Shown here: positions 45,401 to 53,993 of the stretch, one piece after another
How the letters are laid out: each line of letters begins with the position of its first letter
Numbering within the stretch: position 1 is the stretch's first letter
Assembly (NCBI GenBank): GCA_965217135.1
Contig: OZ244249.1
Span: 4,588,001-4,652,000, forward strand
Origin: HXMU1420-2 sp017643305
Lineage (GTDB): Bacteria; Pseudomonadota; Alphaproteobacteria; Rhodobacterales; Rhodobacteraceae
Direction of reading: 5' to 3'
Length of the DNA: 64,000 nucleotides
Made by a program: the position numbers and the translations under genes
The notes under the pieces: model-generated
What the model saw: the letters and a program-made list of their open reading frames with translations, nothing else
The model's database searches: none
Told to the model about the DNA's origin: nothing

Positions 45401-46072
45401 ATGTTTGTCGATGGCAAGCCTTATTTAGAGTTTGCCGTACGCACTGGTTTCATGGACAGTGGAATGAGTCGTTTAACGCTGACGTCTGGAATATCGCTGC
45501 ATCAGTACACCCACGGTCCGCAGCGTTGGGATCCGCAGTCTTGGCCGCTGGTTGGGGCGCAAGACAGTACAATTACGCTGCGTTTGTTCCGCCGCGCTCG
45601 GGCCTTGGTTAATGAGACCTTCGTTGGCCCTTGGTCTTGGTTCCGCTTAGTGCAAGATGGCTCAGGCTCAATTGACCCTGTTCAGGGTGTAGCAGAGGCC
45701 ACATTTGTAACCGATGGTGGTGCCGCAACATTGCAATTTGACGCCGCTGTGCGTTTTGACCCTTTCGCGCCTCAGTTTTTCTCCGGCGTAACGCTGCCAA
45801 GGTCGCTATTTACCGAACCGATCCTGGAACCTGAGAAAAAGATCGAACCAAGCGATGCAAGCCGTCTTCTTCAAGCCTGGCACACTGGAGATCCAAATGC
45901 CAACGAACAGTTGATCAACCTTCGCGGGCGAGAACTTGATTTTTTTACGCGGATTGAGATACAGCGCTTACTTGCTGAAGCTGGATACTACAAGGAAAAC
46001 CTTGACGGCATCTTTGGGCCAGCCACCCGCGACGCGTTGTGGTCTTGGCGGCGTGATTTTGAGGTGCAGTAA
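42410..46072 (+). CDS. tssM: TssM (IcmF-type) with lost P-loop and C-terminal peptidoglycan-binding domain
   Basis: The 1220-residue inner-membrane protein spans the periplasm to TssJ. Two helices lie at about 6-28 and 35-58 and a third near 410-430. In the NTPase region, where other TssM have the P-loop, the sequence reads WNIFIAPRYDDGPST, and where the Asp-Thr-Ala-Gly switch is expected it reads YKIDVDSG, so nucleotide binding seems lost. The last 70 residues (FTRIEIQRLLAEAGYYKENL, then DGIFGPATRDALWSWRRD) match a peptidoglycan_binding_1 domain. It is the last gene of the T6SS operon. Confidence 0.94.
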   Translation: MSRVTFIKITLVIFLLASLVQFGWLIYLWFIGASLELWYWIWLGLASFLTLVVAGLTIFYRKRIWPHDEAVAERRALRLRVKRQFAQARTRTRLIRNRPEAVLWNIFIAPRYDDGPSTVMAELGYVAFGDSLEHKGLTITTWTSPTAVAYKIDVDSGMELSFDLLNLVFKELFKNRPTLAVNAAHVEIDLSMLMETPAVQVGGVSTINRILNVAAYEFGIDIPIHVALVGLEKMRDLSRAAVLTGHLNNGVIFGGFFPEVDGGIEAQVDALFSELIKNLSQMQIPALQKQLLPEFCCSLLNAPLQLLAVSSQVRNRMASLVQPLPPRTEPLNIQSIAFVGARDGMPVVDPLAQVSSQRFFSHVPTFIHLEDDSTSVTAENAGLLARAYHSEGFLVCPNRAQTLQRNIKASLWTLGLTIIVSGFSYSVWENYQSYRAVNDRLEAEFTSYFDDVTHMTTDSDFLVERVLLLQPLRDGLAEYAKLDAQIHRSLLPSFSMEHMYQRLYDKELVDGFQTALIDFLEKEMFAFNSISDGVELIQLSTIQAQIYSDQVLHKADLIDYFSEGLAEQGEVSSAFQDRLKETMNDLFILNRPPSQRNQALLTVVSDTLAGRDKADLFYQALMRSPKYSAVQDLRQLVGPRFSEVFVEIENPKSYLVPRAYTLSGFNDLFVGTDIPDLVEILRGYQSAIGDLDNATVNTITRRVAKSYIGDYIARWSSFIQSLELRRAENWSDAQILLSALTNNSENPIEQLVSAIAINANIEVYAPQDPVEAPAKGDVPSAAPVPPKLASPSSSMKAAAAFNIRSAFRPYLAAMEPGQDQKSQFDLFLTYARNVNLWLLEATNTSDGTGQFLFTQFQNPEAPNPLAAMSSFVSRSDLDFIRSFGRSIVAMLDESAMEFVRAYIDGQWERLILVPHQAALTQNFPFAPDSDADISLVEFGDLFGAKGKIRIFEETYLASFKTDSGKFEPRRTFLLSGRVDLTNETKKALTRYAEIAEVMFVDGKPYLEFAVRTGFMDSGMSRLTLTSGISLHQYTHGPQRWDPQSWPLVGAQDSTITLRLFRRARALVNETFVGPWSWFRLVQDGSGSIDPVQGVAEATFVTDGGAATLQFDAAVRFDPFAPQFFSGVTLPRSLFTEPILEPEKKIEPSDASRLLQAWHTGDPNANEQLINLRGRELDFFTRIEIQRLLAEAGYYKENLDGIFGPATRDALWSWRRDFEVQ

Positions 46073-46406
46073 ATTGCTATTTAAAGCAAAAGATTTTACC
46101 AAGGCGAGTATAACCGACCAAACGAATGGCGTGTGAACATCCAACGGCTCAGAGTTCCAGCGGTCAATTTTGGGAAGGACATCCGTCATGTGCTCACCTC
46201 AAGTTGTCGTTAGGCCAGTAATTGTCATCCGATCGGGCTATTAGCGTAATGATCAGTCTTACCTTGTGACCTTTAACCCACAAGTAAGTTACATGAGGAT
46301 GTCATAGGTTTCTCTCCAAGTTATCTGGTTTGATATTCAGGATAATACATAACAGGTTAATTAATATTACAGAGTAGTTTTCGCAGTCTAAATTCACCCT
46401 CGGTCC
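46073..46406. other. Intergenic region after tssM
   Basis: No gene and no clear terminator in 334 bases. The right half (from about 46300) is AT-rich. Two genes converge here: tssM from the left and regB from the right. It is the right edge of the T6SS block. Confidence 0.45.
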
Positions 46407-47783
46407 TTAAACCTGTATCGGCTGGTTCGCCCCAAGGTATCCGGACGGGCCATCGCTGCTTGCTTCTAGCTTAGCCCGCGGCCAGACAACCTCGACAATG
46501 GCGCCACGTGGTCGAGCGCCCGACCGATTGTCGGCACCATTGGCAAACCTCAACTCTGCCCCGGTGCGCTCCAGCAACGTTTTGGCAATAAACAGTCCCA
46601 AACCCATGCCTTCATAGCCTGGCCGATCCTTGCGCTCCTTGTCGGATCGGCGTTTGCGCACGAAAGGGTCGCCGATCCGCCCAATCAGATGAGTGGGGTA
46701 GCCTGGGCCATCATCCAGAATGCGTACGGAAATGATATCCTCTGACCAATCCAGCTCCACCCAGACCGACCTATCCGCGAAATCTACAGCGTTCTGAACC
46801 AGATTGCGCAGCCCGTGAATGACCTCTGGCAGCCGCATGATGCTGGGTTGCGCTGTGTCGTCGGGCCCGGCATCTATCTCAATGGATTTGCCTCGGTTCA
46901 AATGCGGTTCGGCGGCTTCTTCGACCACCGCGCTTAGCGGGGCCTGGCGCAGCAATAGGTCATCTTTACCAGCGCGCCCCATCCCCCGCAAAATATCCCG
47001 ACACCTATTCGCCTGTTCGCGGATCAACCGGGCATCTTCCTGGAGCTCTACCTGATCCTCCAACTCCTCGATCAATTCAGCGCTGGTCAGCGTGATTGTA
47101 GCCAGTGGCGTGCCCATTTCATGCGCCGCAGCAGCCACAACACCGCCAAGGTCGGTTAGCTTCTGTTCGCGGGACAGGGCCATTTGCGTGGCCGTCAAAG
47201 CTTGGGCCATTGACCGGATCTCAGTCGTGACGCGGATGGCATAAAGGCTCATGAACGCCACTGCGATCACCAGTGCTGCCCAATGCCCGAAGAGGAAAAC
47301 ATCGGGGATACGCAGAATAAAACCCTGCTCTGTCCGCAACGGCAAATGGTAAACTGCCAGCAGCGAAACCAGAATGATCGCCGCTGCGCCGACCATCAGC
47401 GCGGAACGCAGCGACATGACGGTCGCTGAAATTACCACAGGGCCCAGCATCAGCATGGCAAACGGATTGTTGAGCCCGCCGGTCAGGTACAGAAGGAAAG
47501 ATAGCTGCAATAGGTCGAACAGCGACATCAGGAAGTTTTCGGGCTCTGTCAGTCGTCGGTTTACTGGAAACACGAATACGGCGACCAGGTTCACCGATGC
47601 TGATACCCCGATCACAAGGTAGCACAACCCGATCTCGAGGCTGAGGCTATACATCTCCCGCGCAACTGTGATCGCGGCCAGCTGCCCGGCGATGGCGACC
47701 CACCGCAGCAGGATCAGCGTGCGCAGCCGGATCCAGTTACTGGGCTGGTTTCCAAGGAAAAGACCGATATTGGATTCCGACAT
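46407..47783 (-). CDS. regB: RegB/PrrB redox sensor histidine kinase
   Basis: Membrane sensor kinase of the RegB-RegA global redox system. The 458-residue product has six predicted membrane helices in the first 190 residues, the quinone-site motif GGLNNPF at 102-108, the H-box AAAHEMGTPLATI with His221, and the redox Cys at 261, spaced 40 residues from the His as in Rhodobacter. The ATPase lobe shows N-box NLVQNAVDFAD, DDGPGY and GMGLGLFIAK. It is divergent from senC over an 88-base shared promoter region. Confidence 0.97.
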   Translation of the reverse strand: MSESNIGLFLGNQPSNWIRLRTLILLRWVAIAGQLAAITVAREMYSLSLEIGLCYLVIGVSASVNLVAVFVFPVNRRLTEPENFLMSLFDLLQLSFLLYLTGGLNNPFAMLMLGPVVISATVMSLRSALMVGAAAIILVSLLAVYHLPLRTEQGFILRIPDVFLFGHWAALVIAVAFMSLYAIRVTTEIRSMAQALTATQMALSREQKLTDLGGVVAAAAHEMGTPLATITLTSAELIEELEDQVELQEDARLIREQANRCRDILRGMGRAGKDDLLLRQAPLSAVVEEAAEPHLNRGKSIEIDAGPDDTAQPSIMRLPEVIHGLRNLVQNAVDFADRSVWVELDWSEDIISVRILDDGPGYPTHLIGRIGDPFVRKRRSDKERKDRPGYEGMGLGLFIAKTLLERTGAELRFANGADNRSGARPRGAIVEVVWPRAKLEASSDGPSGYLGANQPIQV

Positions 47784-47871
47784 ACAGCGCCTATCTGGTT
47801 TTCATGGGCGATGGGTCTTGATAGGGGCCGTTTCCAGAACGATCAACCGTTGCATCGATGGAGCATCAAAC
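47784..47871. promoter_or_regulatory. Divergent regB / senC-regA promoter region
   Basis: Eighty-eight bases between the regB start (minus) and the senC start (plus). In Rhodobacter this region is autoregulated by RegA. I cannot point to individual sites with confidence. Confidence 0.5.
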
Positions 47872-48501
47872 GTGACACGGATGTTTGCGATACTGGCCGC
47901 AGTTGCGGTCATGGCGGCGTTGGGCGGTATGTGGCTGTCCACACTATTCCGGTCGTCGGATGACATGTTCGCGCAATGCCGCAGCAGCCAGATTGCAGGG
48001 GGCAGTGAAAAGATCGGTGGCCCGTTTGAATTGGTCAACGGGGCCGGGCAGACTATCACTGACAAAGATGTGATCACAGAGCCATCGCTGCTGTACTTCG
48101 GTTATACTTTCTGCCCCGATGTCTGCCCGCTGGATACCACCCGCAATGCTGATGCGGTGGATATTCTGGCGGAGAAAGGGAAACAGGTGACACCGGTTTT
48201 TATCTCGATCGACCCGCAGCGTGATACGCCTGAGGTTGTGGGAGAATTTGCAGAAAACCTGCATGAACGCATGATTGGCCTGACCGGTACAGCGGAGCAG
48301 GTCAAAGCTGCAAGTCAGGCTTACAAAACCTACTTTAAAGCACATCCGCCGGAAGAGGGCGAAGAAGACTATTACCTGGTTGATCACAGCACCTTCACCT
48401 ACCTCGTTATGCCGGAGCAGGGGTTTGTGGAGTTTTTTCGCCGCGACCTGACACCAGAGCAGCTGGCCGAAAATGTGGCGTGTTTTGTTGATAAATCCTG
48501 A
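47872..48501 (+). CDS. senC: SenC/PrrC, SCO-family copper protein
   Basis: Membrane-anchored thioredoxin-fold protein of the SCO1/SenC family, needed for copper delivery to cytochrome oxidase and a modulator of RegB signalling. The 209-residue product has an N-terminal membrane helix, the copper motif CPDVC with Cys81 and Cys85, and the third ligand His172 in VDHSTFTYLV. The GTG at 47872 is chosen over the ATG at 47881 because GGAG lies eight bases before it. It stands between regB and regA as in Rhodobacter. Confidence 0.95.
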   Translation: MTRMFAILAAVAVMAALGGMWLSTLFRSSDDMFAQCRSSQIAGGSEKIGGPFELVNGAGQTITDKDVITEPSLLYFGYTFCPDVCPLDTTRNADAVDILAEKGKQVTPVFISIDPQRDTPEVVGEFAENLHERMIGLTGTAEQVKAASQAYKTYFKAHPPEEGEEDYYLVDHSTFTYLVMPEQGFVEFFRRDLTPEQLAENVACFVDKS

Positions 48502-48580
48502 AATTCGCCCGTTTGATCTTTTATCGGTTCTAAGTAAAAGTGGTCGTACGCGACAAATAATAATCATGGACAGCTAAAAC

Positions 48581-49135
48581 ATGTCGGAACGCCAACTGGA
48601 TGACATCGGACCGGACAACTCGCTAATCCTGGTAGATGATGACGAACCGTTTCTCCGGCGTATGGCCAAAGCCATGCAAAAACGTGGTTTCGAGGTTGAG
48701 ACAGCAGGCTCTGTCGCTGCAGGGCGTGCGATCGCAACTGCCAGGCCCCCGGCCTATGCGGTGGTGGACCTCCGGTTGGAAGACGGCAACGGGCTGGACG
48801 TGGTAGAGGTGCTGCGGGAAAAGCGGCCTGACAGCAGAGTTGTGGTTCTGACGGGGTACGGTGCGATTGCCACAGCTGTTGCTGCGGTTAAAATCGGTGC
48901 GACTGACTATCTGTCCAAACCCGCCGACGCTAATGACGTCACCAACGCGTTGTTGGCAAAATCCGATGAGCTGCCCCCACCACCGGAGAACCCGATGAGC
49001 GCAGATCGCGTGCGTTGGGAGCACATCCAGCGGGTCTATGAGCTCTGTGATCGCAATGTCAGCGAAACTGCGCGGCGGCTGAACATGCACCGCCGGACGT
49101 TGCAGCGTATCCTCGCCAAACGCAGCCCGCGCTAA
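48581..49135 (+). CDS. regA: RegA/PrrA response regulator
   Basis: DNA-binding partner of RegB, controlling respiratory, and in phototrophs photosynthetic, genes. The 184-residue product has the acidic pocket DDDEPF at about 19-24, phosphoacceptor Asp63 in AVVDLRLEDGNG, Lys in DYLSKPAD, and the nearly invariant Fis-type helix-turn-helix ending in NVSETARRLNMHRRTLQR. It follows senC by 79 bases. Confidence 0.97.
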   Translation: MSERQLDDIGPDNSLILVDDDEPFLRRMAKAMQKRGFEVETAGSVAAGRAIATARPPAYAVVDLRLEDGNGLDVVEVLREKRPDSRVVVLTGYGAIATAVAAVKIGATDYLSKPADANDVTNALLAKSDELPPPPENPMSADRVRWEHIQRVYELCDRNVSETARRLNMHRRTLQRILAKRSPR

Positions 49136-49539
49136 TCATTTCGTGGCTCGTGGCAATCATTCTACAAACGCCGGCAACCCGTGGTCTGTGTTAGATGACC
49201 AGGGAATAGCCGATCCAGACTGGGTCATGGCTTCGAACATATCAAGGGCAGAGAGTGAGTGGATGTTGTGCCAATCCATATGAAAGCCCAACTCTCAACT
49301 GGTGGATATTACCGATCCCTCGAAACCAAGTAAGTCGGCTACATCGGAAAAATCAGACACTGGTGGGAGAATCTAAAATGTTCCCCATCTTCAAGATCGC
49401 AATTTACGTGAAAAGCTAGGGCAACCTGCACAATGGCAGAAATAGCATCGCGACTAACATGGTCGCAAAACCACTCCCGCCAGCGAACCTAAACGTGTTC
49501 AGTAGTGTCAGAGCTGGCTGCTGTTTCTGTCACGGCAGG
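49136..49539. other. Non-coding gap after regA
   Basis: Four hundred bases with no supported gene on either strand and no recognisable repeat or hairpin with a T-run. It is bounded by regA and the convergent HD-hydrolase gene. Confidence 0.4.
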
Positions 49540-50133
49540 CTATAGCTGAGCCAACAGATCATGGTGACGGGCAGTGAACGCCGCCCGCACCGTCGCTGGC
49601 GGTCTCAGTGCAATGTTAAGCCCCTCCAATGTGCCTTCATCCGGCATTCCAAAGAATTTTTGCGCCTCGGCCACGGAAAATCCGGCAATCTGGGTGGCTT
49701 CCATAAAGGCAGAAATCTTGTCTGCCTTCTTGATCTGCCGCTTGATTGTTTTGGGCACTTCGGCGGGCAGACCAAACCGCAAATGGATGGCAGCCGCGAG
49801 CCGATCGTCCAACGCGCCGTACCTAGGGCCGACTGCGGCCTTTACCGGTGAAATCATATCCCCGATTACGTATTCCGGGGCGTCATGCAGCAAAGCGGCC
49901 AATCGCCATTTCGGCGCCGCTTTGGGGTTCAAGCGGCCAAACAGCTCTTCCACCAGCAACGAATGTTCGGCAACAGAGTAGGCAAAATCGCCCCGTGTTT
50001 GCCCGTTCCAGCGCGCGACAAAGGCCAGTCCGTGGGCAATATCTTCGATTTCGATATCTATAGGTGTCGGGTCCAACAAATCCAGTCGCCGACCAGAGAG
50101 CATCCGTTGCCACGCGCGTGTTTGTATTGCCAT
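49540..50133 (-). CDS. HD-domain phosphohydrolase (YfbR-like)
   Basis: A 197-residue HD hydrolase. Metal ligands are visible in YSVAEHSLLVEEL (His) and ALLHDAPEYVIGD (His-Asp), with a later Asp in KADKISAFMEAT. The layout resembles 5'-deoxynucleotidases of the YfbR type, which dephosphorylate dNMPs; the exact substrate is not certain. The ATG at 50133 has GGCAGGAGTG upstream; the open frame continues 13 codons further without a ribosome site. Confidence 0.85.
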   Translation of the reverse strand: MAIQTRAWQRMLSGRRLDLLDPTPIDIEIEDIAHGLAFVARWNGQTRGDFAYSVAEHSLLVEELFGRLNPKAAPKWRLAALLHDAPEYVIGDMISPVKAAVGPRYGALDDRLAAAIHLRFGLPAEVPKTIKRQIKKADKISAFMEATQIAGFSVAEAQKFFGMPDEGTLEGLNIALRPPATVRAAFTARHHDLLAQL

Positions 50134-50329
50134 TGTGTCACTCCTGCCAAGCCTGCCAATATTTTGCCACAATTAAGGCGCAAACTTTTTCGCATTCCAA
50201 TCACGCGCTGCCAACGGAGAATAACCAAGGGATCGCAACGCCCGCAGGTGTGATCGGGATAAGAGAGTCGAGGGGGGTGCGTTCCTCCTCCTGACGTGCC
50301 CTCCTAAGACAAGTTCCGAGCAGGAGAGC

Positions 50330-50649
50330 ATGCAATAACCAAGCCATGGAAGTTGATCGAACCAGGTGTGGCCTTTTTCGCGGCTGCGACATCGGCCTTT
50401 GCCGGAAACTGCGCCGTGCGTGACGCCGTGGTTTAGCGGTTGCAAAGCCAACATGACGAAAAGCTTGCCATGGGTGCGCTACAAGGTACCCAAACCACCC
50501 AAGCAGTGATGGAAGTCTGGGCGGTTTGGGGAACCGGGACTTTCACTATTCTTCCGACTTGGCCAGAAGGAAACATTTGTATCGTTACCGCTGGAGCCGA
50601 CTTTTTTGAAGCCGAAATGATGGCAGCCGAAAAGGGTACCGAAAGTTGA
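50330..50649 (+). pseudogene. Broken gene for a small exported protein
   Basis: A signal-peptide-like sequence KLIEPGVAFFAAATSAFAG is followed by CAVRDAVV, then a TAG stop, and the same frame continues RLQSQHDEKLAMGALQG and VMEVWAVWGTGTFTILPTW to 50649. This matches the pattern of a small periplasmic protein common in Rhodobacterales. An ATG with CAGGAG upstream lies at 50330 but is out of frame with the body, so one indel plus one nonsense mutation have disabled the gene. If the stop were read through it would be about 105 residues. Confidence 0.7.
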
Positions 50650-51432
50650 TCAGGCGCGGTTCAACGGAACAAAAATGGCGTTTTCATCCATGACGCCAGC
50701 GAATTGGTACTTCAGGTCGGGGAAATGCGCCTGCAGGCAGGACAGGAAAAACCGTTGCGTCCGTGTGCGTGGCGCTTTCATCACCAGCAGAGGTGCGCAA
50801 TCTTGAACGATCCGCTTTGCCCCCAGCAACGCAGGCATCTCCATACTGTATGATTTCAGGTGGATTACGCTCACATAACGCCCCTGCGGTACGATCGTGT
50901 CCAGCTTCTTCATCTCCACAAATGATACCGGTCCAATGGCTTTTTCATCCTCCGGGTTGCGATCTACCAAGCGTGCTTTTGGGAAATCGCGGGCCCGTTT
51001 CCCGGCAATAACGTTGTGCAGGTTCACGTTTTCCAACCCGTTCAGCCGCGTGGTAAACGACGCCGCGCCAAACGCAGTTTCGGTTGGCTCAAACCCGTAA
51101 ATCATGGCGTTTGCGGACAGCGCTTCGTGAAACGCTGGCAGGAATGCGCCAAACCCGGTGGAACCGGTAATAAGGTCCCCTTTGCCCATTTTCCGGCAAA
51201 TCAGCTCCACGGTTGACAGTTCCGGAACCGCCGCTGCCGTGACGCTTACGGCCTCCTTGGTGTCGGCCAGGTCGACCGGAACGCAATAATGGCCGAAAGA
51301 ATTGCTTGCCAAGGTGTATTCAAACGTCTCTCCACCATCCAAAGGCATGACCGATAGGCCCCCGATATCTGGTGCTTGGATAGAATCTGTGTCTGCAGGC
51401 GCAGCTGTGCTGTCCAATTGTTCAAGTGCCAT
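50650..51432 (-). CDS. FkbM-family methyltransferase-like protein
   Basis: A 260-residue protein with the FkbM outline: an N-terminal variable part, a Gly-rich loop GDLITGSTGFGAFLP where the family has a DxGxNxG-type loop, followed by MIYGFEPTETAF (acidic residue for the SAM ribose), then FVEMKKLDTIV and a HLKSYSMEMPALLGA segment where the family has DIEGxE. The usual Asp and Gly residues are partly replaced, so SAM binding may be weak or lost. It is divergent from ahcY, which removes SAH, the by-product of methyl transfer. Confidence 0.72.
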   Translation of the reverse strand: MALEQLDSTAAPADTDSIQAPDIGGLSVMPLDGGETFEYTLASNSFGHYCVPVDLADTKEAVSVTAAAVPELSTVELICRKMGKGDLITGSTGFGAFLPAFHEALSANAMIYGFEPTETAFGAASFTTRLNGLENVNLHNVIAGKRARDFPKARLVDRNPEDEKAIGPVSFVEMKKLDTIVPQGRYVSVIHLKSYSMEMPALLGAKRIVQDCAPLLVMKAPRTRTQRFFLSCLQAHFPDLKYQFAGVMDENAIFVPLNRA

Positions 51433-51557
51433 GTGACCGCCTCAGGTTGTCTGCTCATTTTTGAGCTATCGTTATGCGAACTATGATCCACATTGCTGCG
51501 CGAATCAAGGGATGCTAAGCACACCGGGGAATCGTCAGAGCACTGCGGAGTACGAGA

Positions 51558-52952
51558 ATGAGCAGCGACTACATCGTAAAAGACATCGCGCTGGCCGGGT
51601 TTGGCCGCAAGGAAATCGACATCGCCGAAACCGAGATGCCGGGCTTGATGGCCCTGCGGGAGGAATATGGCAGTCAGCAACCACTGAAAGGTGCGCGGAT
51701 TGCAGGGTCCCTGCACATGACAATCCAGACTGCGGTTCTGATCGAAACGCTGGTGGCGCTGGGTGCAGATGTGCGCTGGGCTTCCTGCAATATCTTTTCC
51801 ACGCAGGACCATGCCGCCGCAGCCATCGCTGAAAGCGGCACGCCGGTCTTCGCAGTCAAAGGCGAAACGCTGGAAGAATACTGGGACTATTGTGACCGCA
51901 TCTTCATGTTCGAAGAAGGTGGCTGCAACATGATCCTGGATGACGGCGGCGATGCAACGCTCTACATCCTGATAGGCGCCCGTGTGGAAGAAGGCGAAGA
52001 AGACCTGATCGCAGTGCCGACCTCGGAAGAAGAGGTCGCCCTCTTCAACCAGATCAAGAAGCGTCTGAAAGAAAGCCCTGGCTGGTTCGTCAAACAGCGC
52101 CACATGATCCAAGGCGTGACCGAAGAAACGACCACCGGTGTGCATCGTCTGTACCAGATGATGGAAAAGGGCCATCTGCCCTTCCCAGCGATCAACGTGA
52201 ATGACAGCGTGACCAAGTCCAAATTTGACAACAAATACGGCTGTAAGGAATCGCTGGTTGATGGCATCCGTCGTGCAACCGATACCATGATGGCAGGCAA
52301 GACCGCCGTGGTGTGTGGCTATGGTGATGTTGGCAAAGGCTCCGCCGCGTCCTTGCGTGGTGCCGGTGCCCGCGTGAAGGTAACCGAGGCCGACCCGATC
52401 TGTGCCCTGCAGGCCGCCATGGACGGGTTTGAAGTGACCACGCTGGAAGACACGCTGTCCACCGCTGATATCTTCATCACGACCACCGGCAACAAGGACG
52501 TGATCCGCATTGAGCATATGCGCGAGATGAAGGACATGGCCATCGTGGGCAACATCGGCCACTTTGATAATGAAATTCAGGTCGCCGCGCTGAAGAACCA
52601 CAAATGGACCAACATCAAAGAGCAGGTCGATATGATCGAAATGCCGTCTGGCAACCGGATGATACTTCTGTCCGAAGGCCGCCTGCTGAACCTTGGTAAC
52701 GCCACTGGACACCCATCTTTTGTGATGTCCGCGTCCTTCACCAACCAGACGCTGGCACAGATCGAATTGTGGACCAAGGGTGATGAATACGACAACCAGG
52801 TCTATGTTCTGCCCAAGCACTTGGATGAAAAGGTCGCGCGTCTGCACTTGGCCAAGATCGGTGTCAAGCTGACCGAGCTGTCCTCGGAACAAGCGGCGTA
52901 TATCGGTGTGAAGCCTGAAGGCCCGTTCAAGCCGGAACACTACCGGTACTAA
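51558..52952 (+). CDS. ahcY: Adenosylhomocysteinase
   Basis: Hydrolyses S-adenosylhomocysteine to adenosine and homocysteine in the methyl cycle. The 464-residue product has the long bacterial/plant-type insertion (VEEGEEDLIAVPTSEEEV), the active-site segment NVNDSVTKSKFDNKYG, NAD motif GYGDVGKGSA, and the conserved C-terminal KPEHYRY. The ATG follows a GGAG site. The codon pattern is strongly biased, consistent with high expression. The next gene starts four bases after the stop. Confidence 0.98.
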   Translation: MSSDYIVKDIALAGFGRKEIDIAETEMPGLMALREEYGSQQPLKGARIAGSLHMTIQTAVLIETLVALGADVRWASCNIFSTQDHAAAAIAESGTPVFAVKGETLEEYWDYCDRIFMFEEGGCNMILDDGGDATLYILIGARVEEGEEDLIAVPTSEEEVALFNQIKKRLKESPGWFVKQRHMIQGVTEETTTGVHRLYQMMEKGHLPFPAINVNDSVTKSKFDNKYGCKESLVDGIRRATDTMMAGKTAVVCGYGDVGKGSAASLRGAGARVKVTEADPICALQAAMDGFEVTTLEDTLSTADIFITTTGNKDVIRIEHMREMKDMAIVGNIGHFDNEIQVAALKNHKWTNIKEQVDMIEMPSGNRMILLSEGRLLNLGNATGHPSFVMSASFTNQTLAQIELWTKGDEYDNQVYVLPKHLDEKVARLHLAKIGVKLTELSSEQAAYIGVKPEGPFKPEHYRY

Positions 52953-52956
52953 ACCA

Positions 52957-53922
52957 GTGCACGTTGTCGTTTACGGTCTTGGCGCGGTTGGCGGTTCTAT
53001 CGCTGCCGCGCTGGCCCGCGAACGGCATTCCGTGACCGGCATCGCCCGTGGCGCGCACCTGACGGCAATTCAGGAAAACGGCCTTCGGTTTCGCGGGCCG
53101 GGGTTTGATGATCGGGTCGCTGTAAAGGCCGTTTCCGACCCGTCACAGATTTCCTTTGGGCCCGATGATCTGATCCTGCTTGCCATGAAATCGCAGGACA
53201 CACAGGCTGCGTTAGAGGCTTTGCGGCTCGCGGGTGTCAAAGATCAGCCAATCTTCTGCCTGCAAAACGGCGTCGCCAACGAACGTATGGCGCTGCGGTT
53301 GTTTCCGAATGTCCACGGCGCGACGGTTATGATGCCGTCGACACATCTGGAACCGGGTGAAGTGGCCGTGTTTGGTGAACCGCGATACGGGATCTTTGAT
53401 CTGGGACGTTTCCCATCAGGATGTGATCACGCTGATCAGATGCTGAGCGATTTGCTGGATGATGCCGGCTTCGCGGGTTTTCCTCTGCCCGATGTCATGG
53501 CCAGAAAATATGGCAAGCTGCTGATGAACCTCGGCAATATCCTCAAGGCGGCATTGGGTAAATCCGCTGGCACTAAGGATTTGCATGACCGATTGAAAGC
53601 CGAAGCTCTGGCTGTCTACAAAGCGGCAGGGATCGATTGGTGCGATGTCGGGTCGGCTGATCCGCGTCGTGATCAGCTTTTGAGATTCGTCGATGTTCCA
53701 GGTTTGGAGCGGGGTTTGGGCTCCACCACTCAGAGCCTCGCGCGCGGCATGCCTTTGGAAACCGACTACCTGAACGGTGAAATCGCGCTGCTTGGGCGGC
53801 TCCATGATGTCCCAATGCCGTTGAATTCTGGTCTGACACGTCTGGCCGCGCAGATGTCTGCGCAATCCGCGGCGCCGGGCAGCCTGACCATGGACGAACT
53901 GATCAAAGCCATCGGTGCTTAG
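52957..53922 (+). CDS. PanE/ApbA-type ketopantoate reductase-family protein
   Basis: A 321-residue NADP-dependent reductase of the ApbA/PanE type. The nucleotide loop YGLGAVGGSIAAALA opens the protein; LLAMKSQDTQAAL and FCLQNGVANE are the family's next motifs, with MARKYGKLLMNLGNIL, containing the catalytic Lys region, in the C-terminal helical domain. The start is a GTG four bases after ahcY, so the two may be co-transcribed. Whether it acts in pantothenate synthesis or on another 2-keto acid cannot be told. Confidence 0.88.
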   Translation: MHVVVYGLGAVGGSIAAALARERHSVTGIARGAHLTAIQENGLRFRGPGFDDRVAVKAVSDPSQISFGPDDLILLAMKSQDTQAALEALRLAGVKDQPIFCLQNGVANERMALRLFPNVHGATVMMPSTHLEPGEVAVFGEPRYGIFDLGRFPSGCDHADQMLSDLLDDAGFAGFPLPDVMARKYGKLLMNLGNILKAALGKSAGTKDLHDRLKAEALAVYKAAGIDWCDVGSADPRRDQLLRFVDVPGLERGLGSTTQSLARGMPLETDYLNGEIALLGRLHDVPMPLNSGLTRLAAQMSAQSAAPGSLTMDELIKAIGA

Positions 53923-53954
53923 GCATCCTTTGTTTTAACCTTGGGTCCAGACCA

Positions 53955-53978
53955 CTCTCTTACAGGTTCGAAAGAGAG
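53955..53978. terminator. Weak hairpin after the PanE-like gene
   Basis: CTCTCTT and AAGAGAG form a seven-pair stem with a ten-base loop, 33 bases after the gene stop. No T-run follows, so it is a weak terminator at best. Confidence 0.3.
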
Positions 53979-53993
53979 AGTGCATTTCGATTT

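Noticed and set aside
51433..51557. SAH or SAM riboswitch upstream of ahcY
   Set aside because: The 125-base leader is short and I could not draw a known SAH or SAM aptamer fold; only a covariance-model search would settle it.
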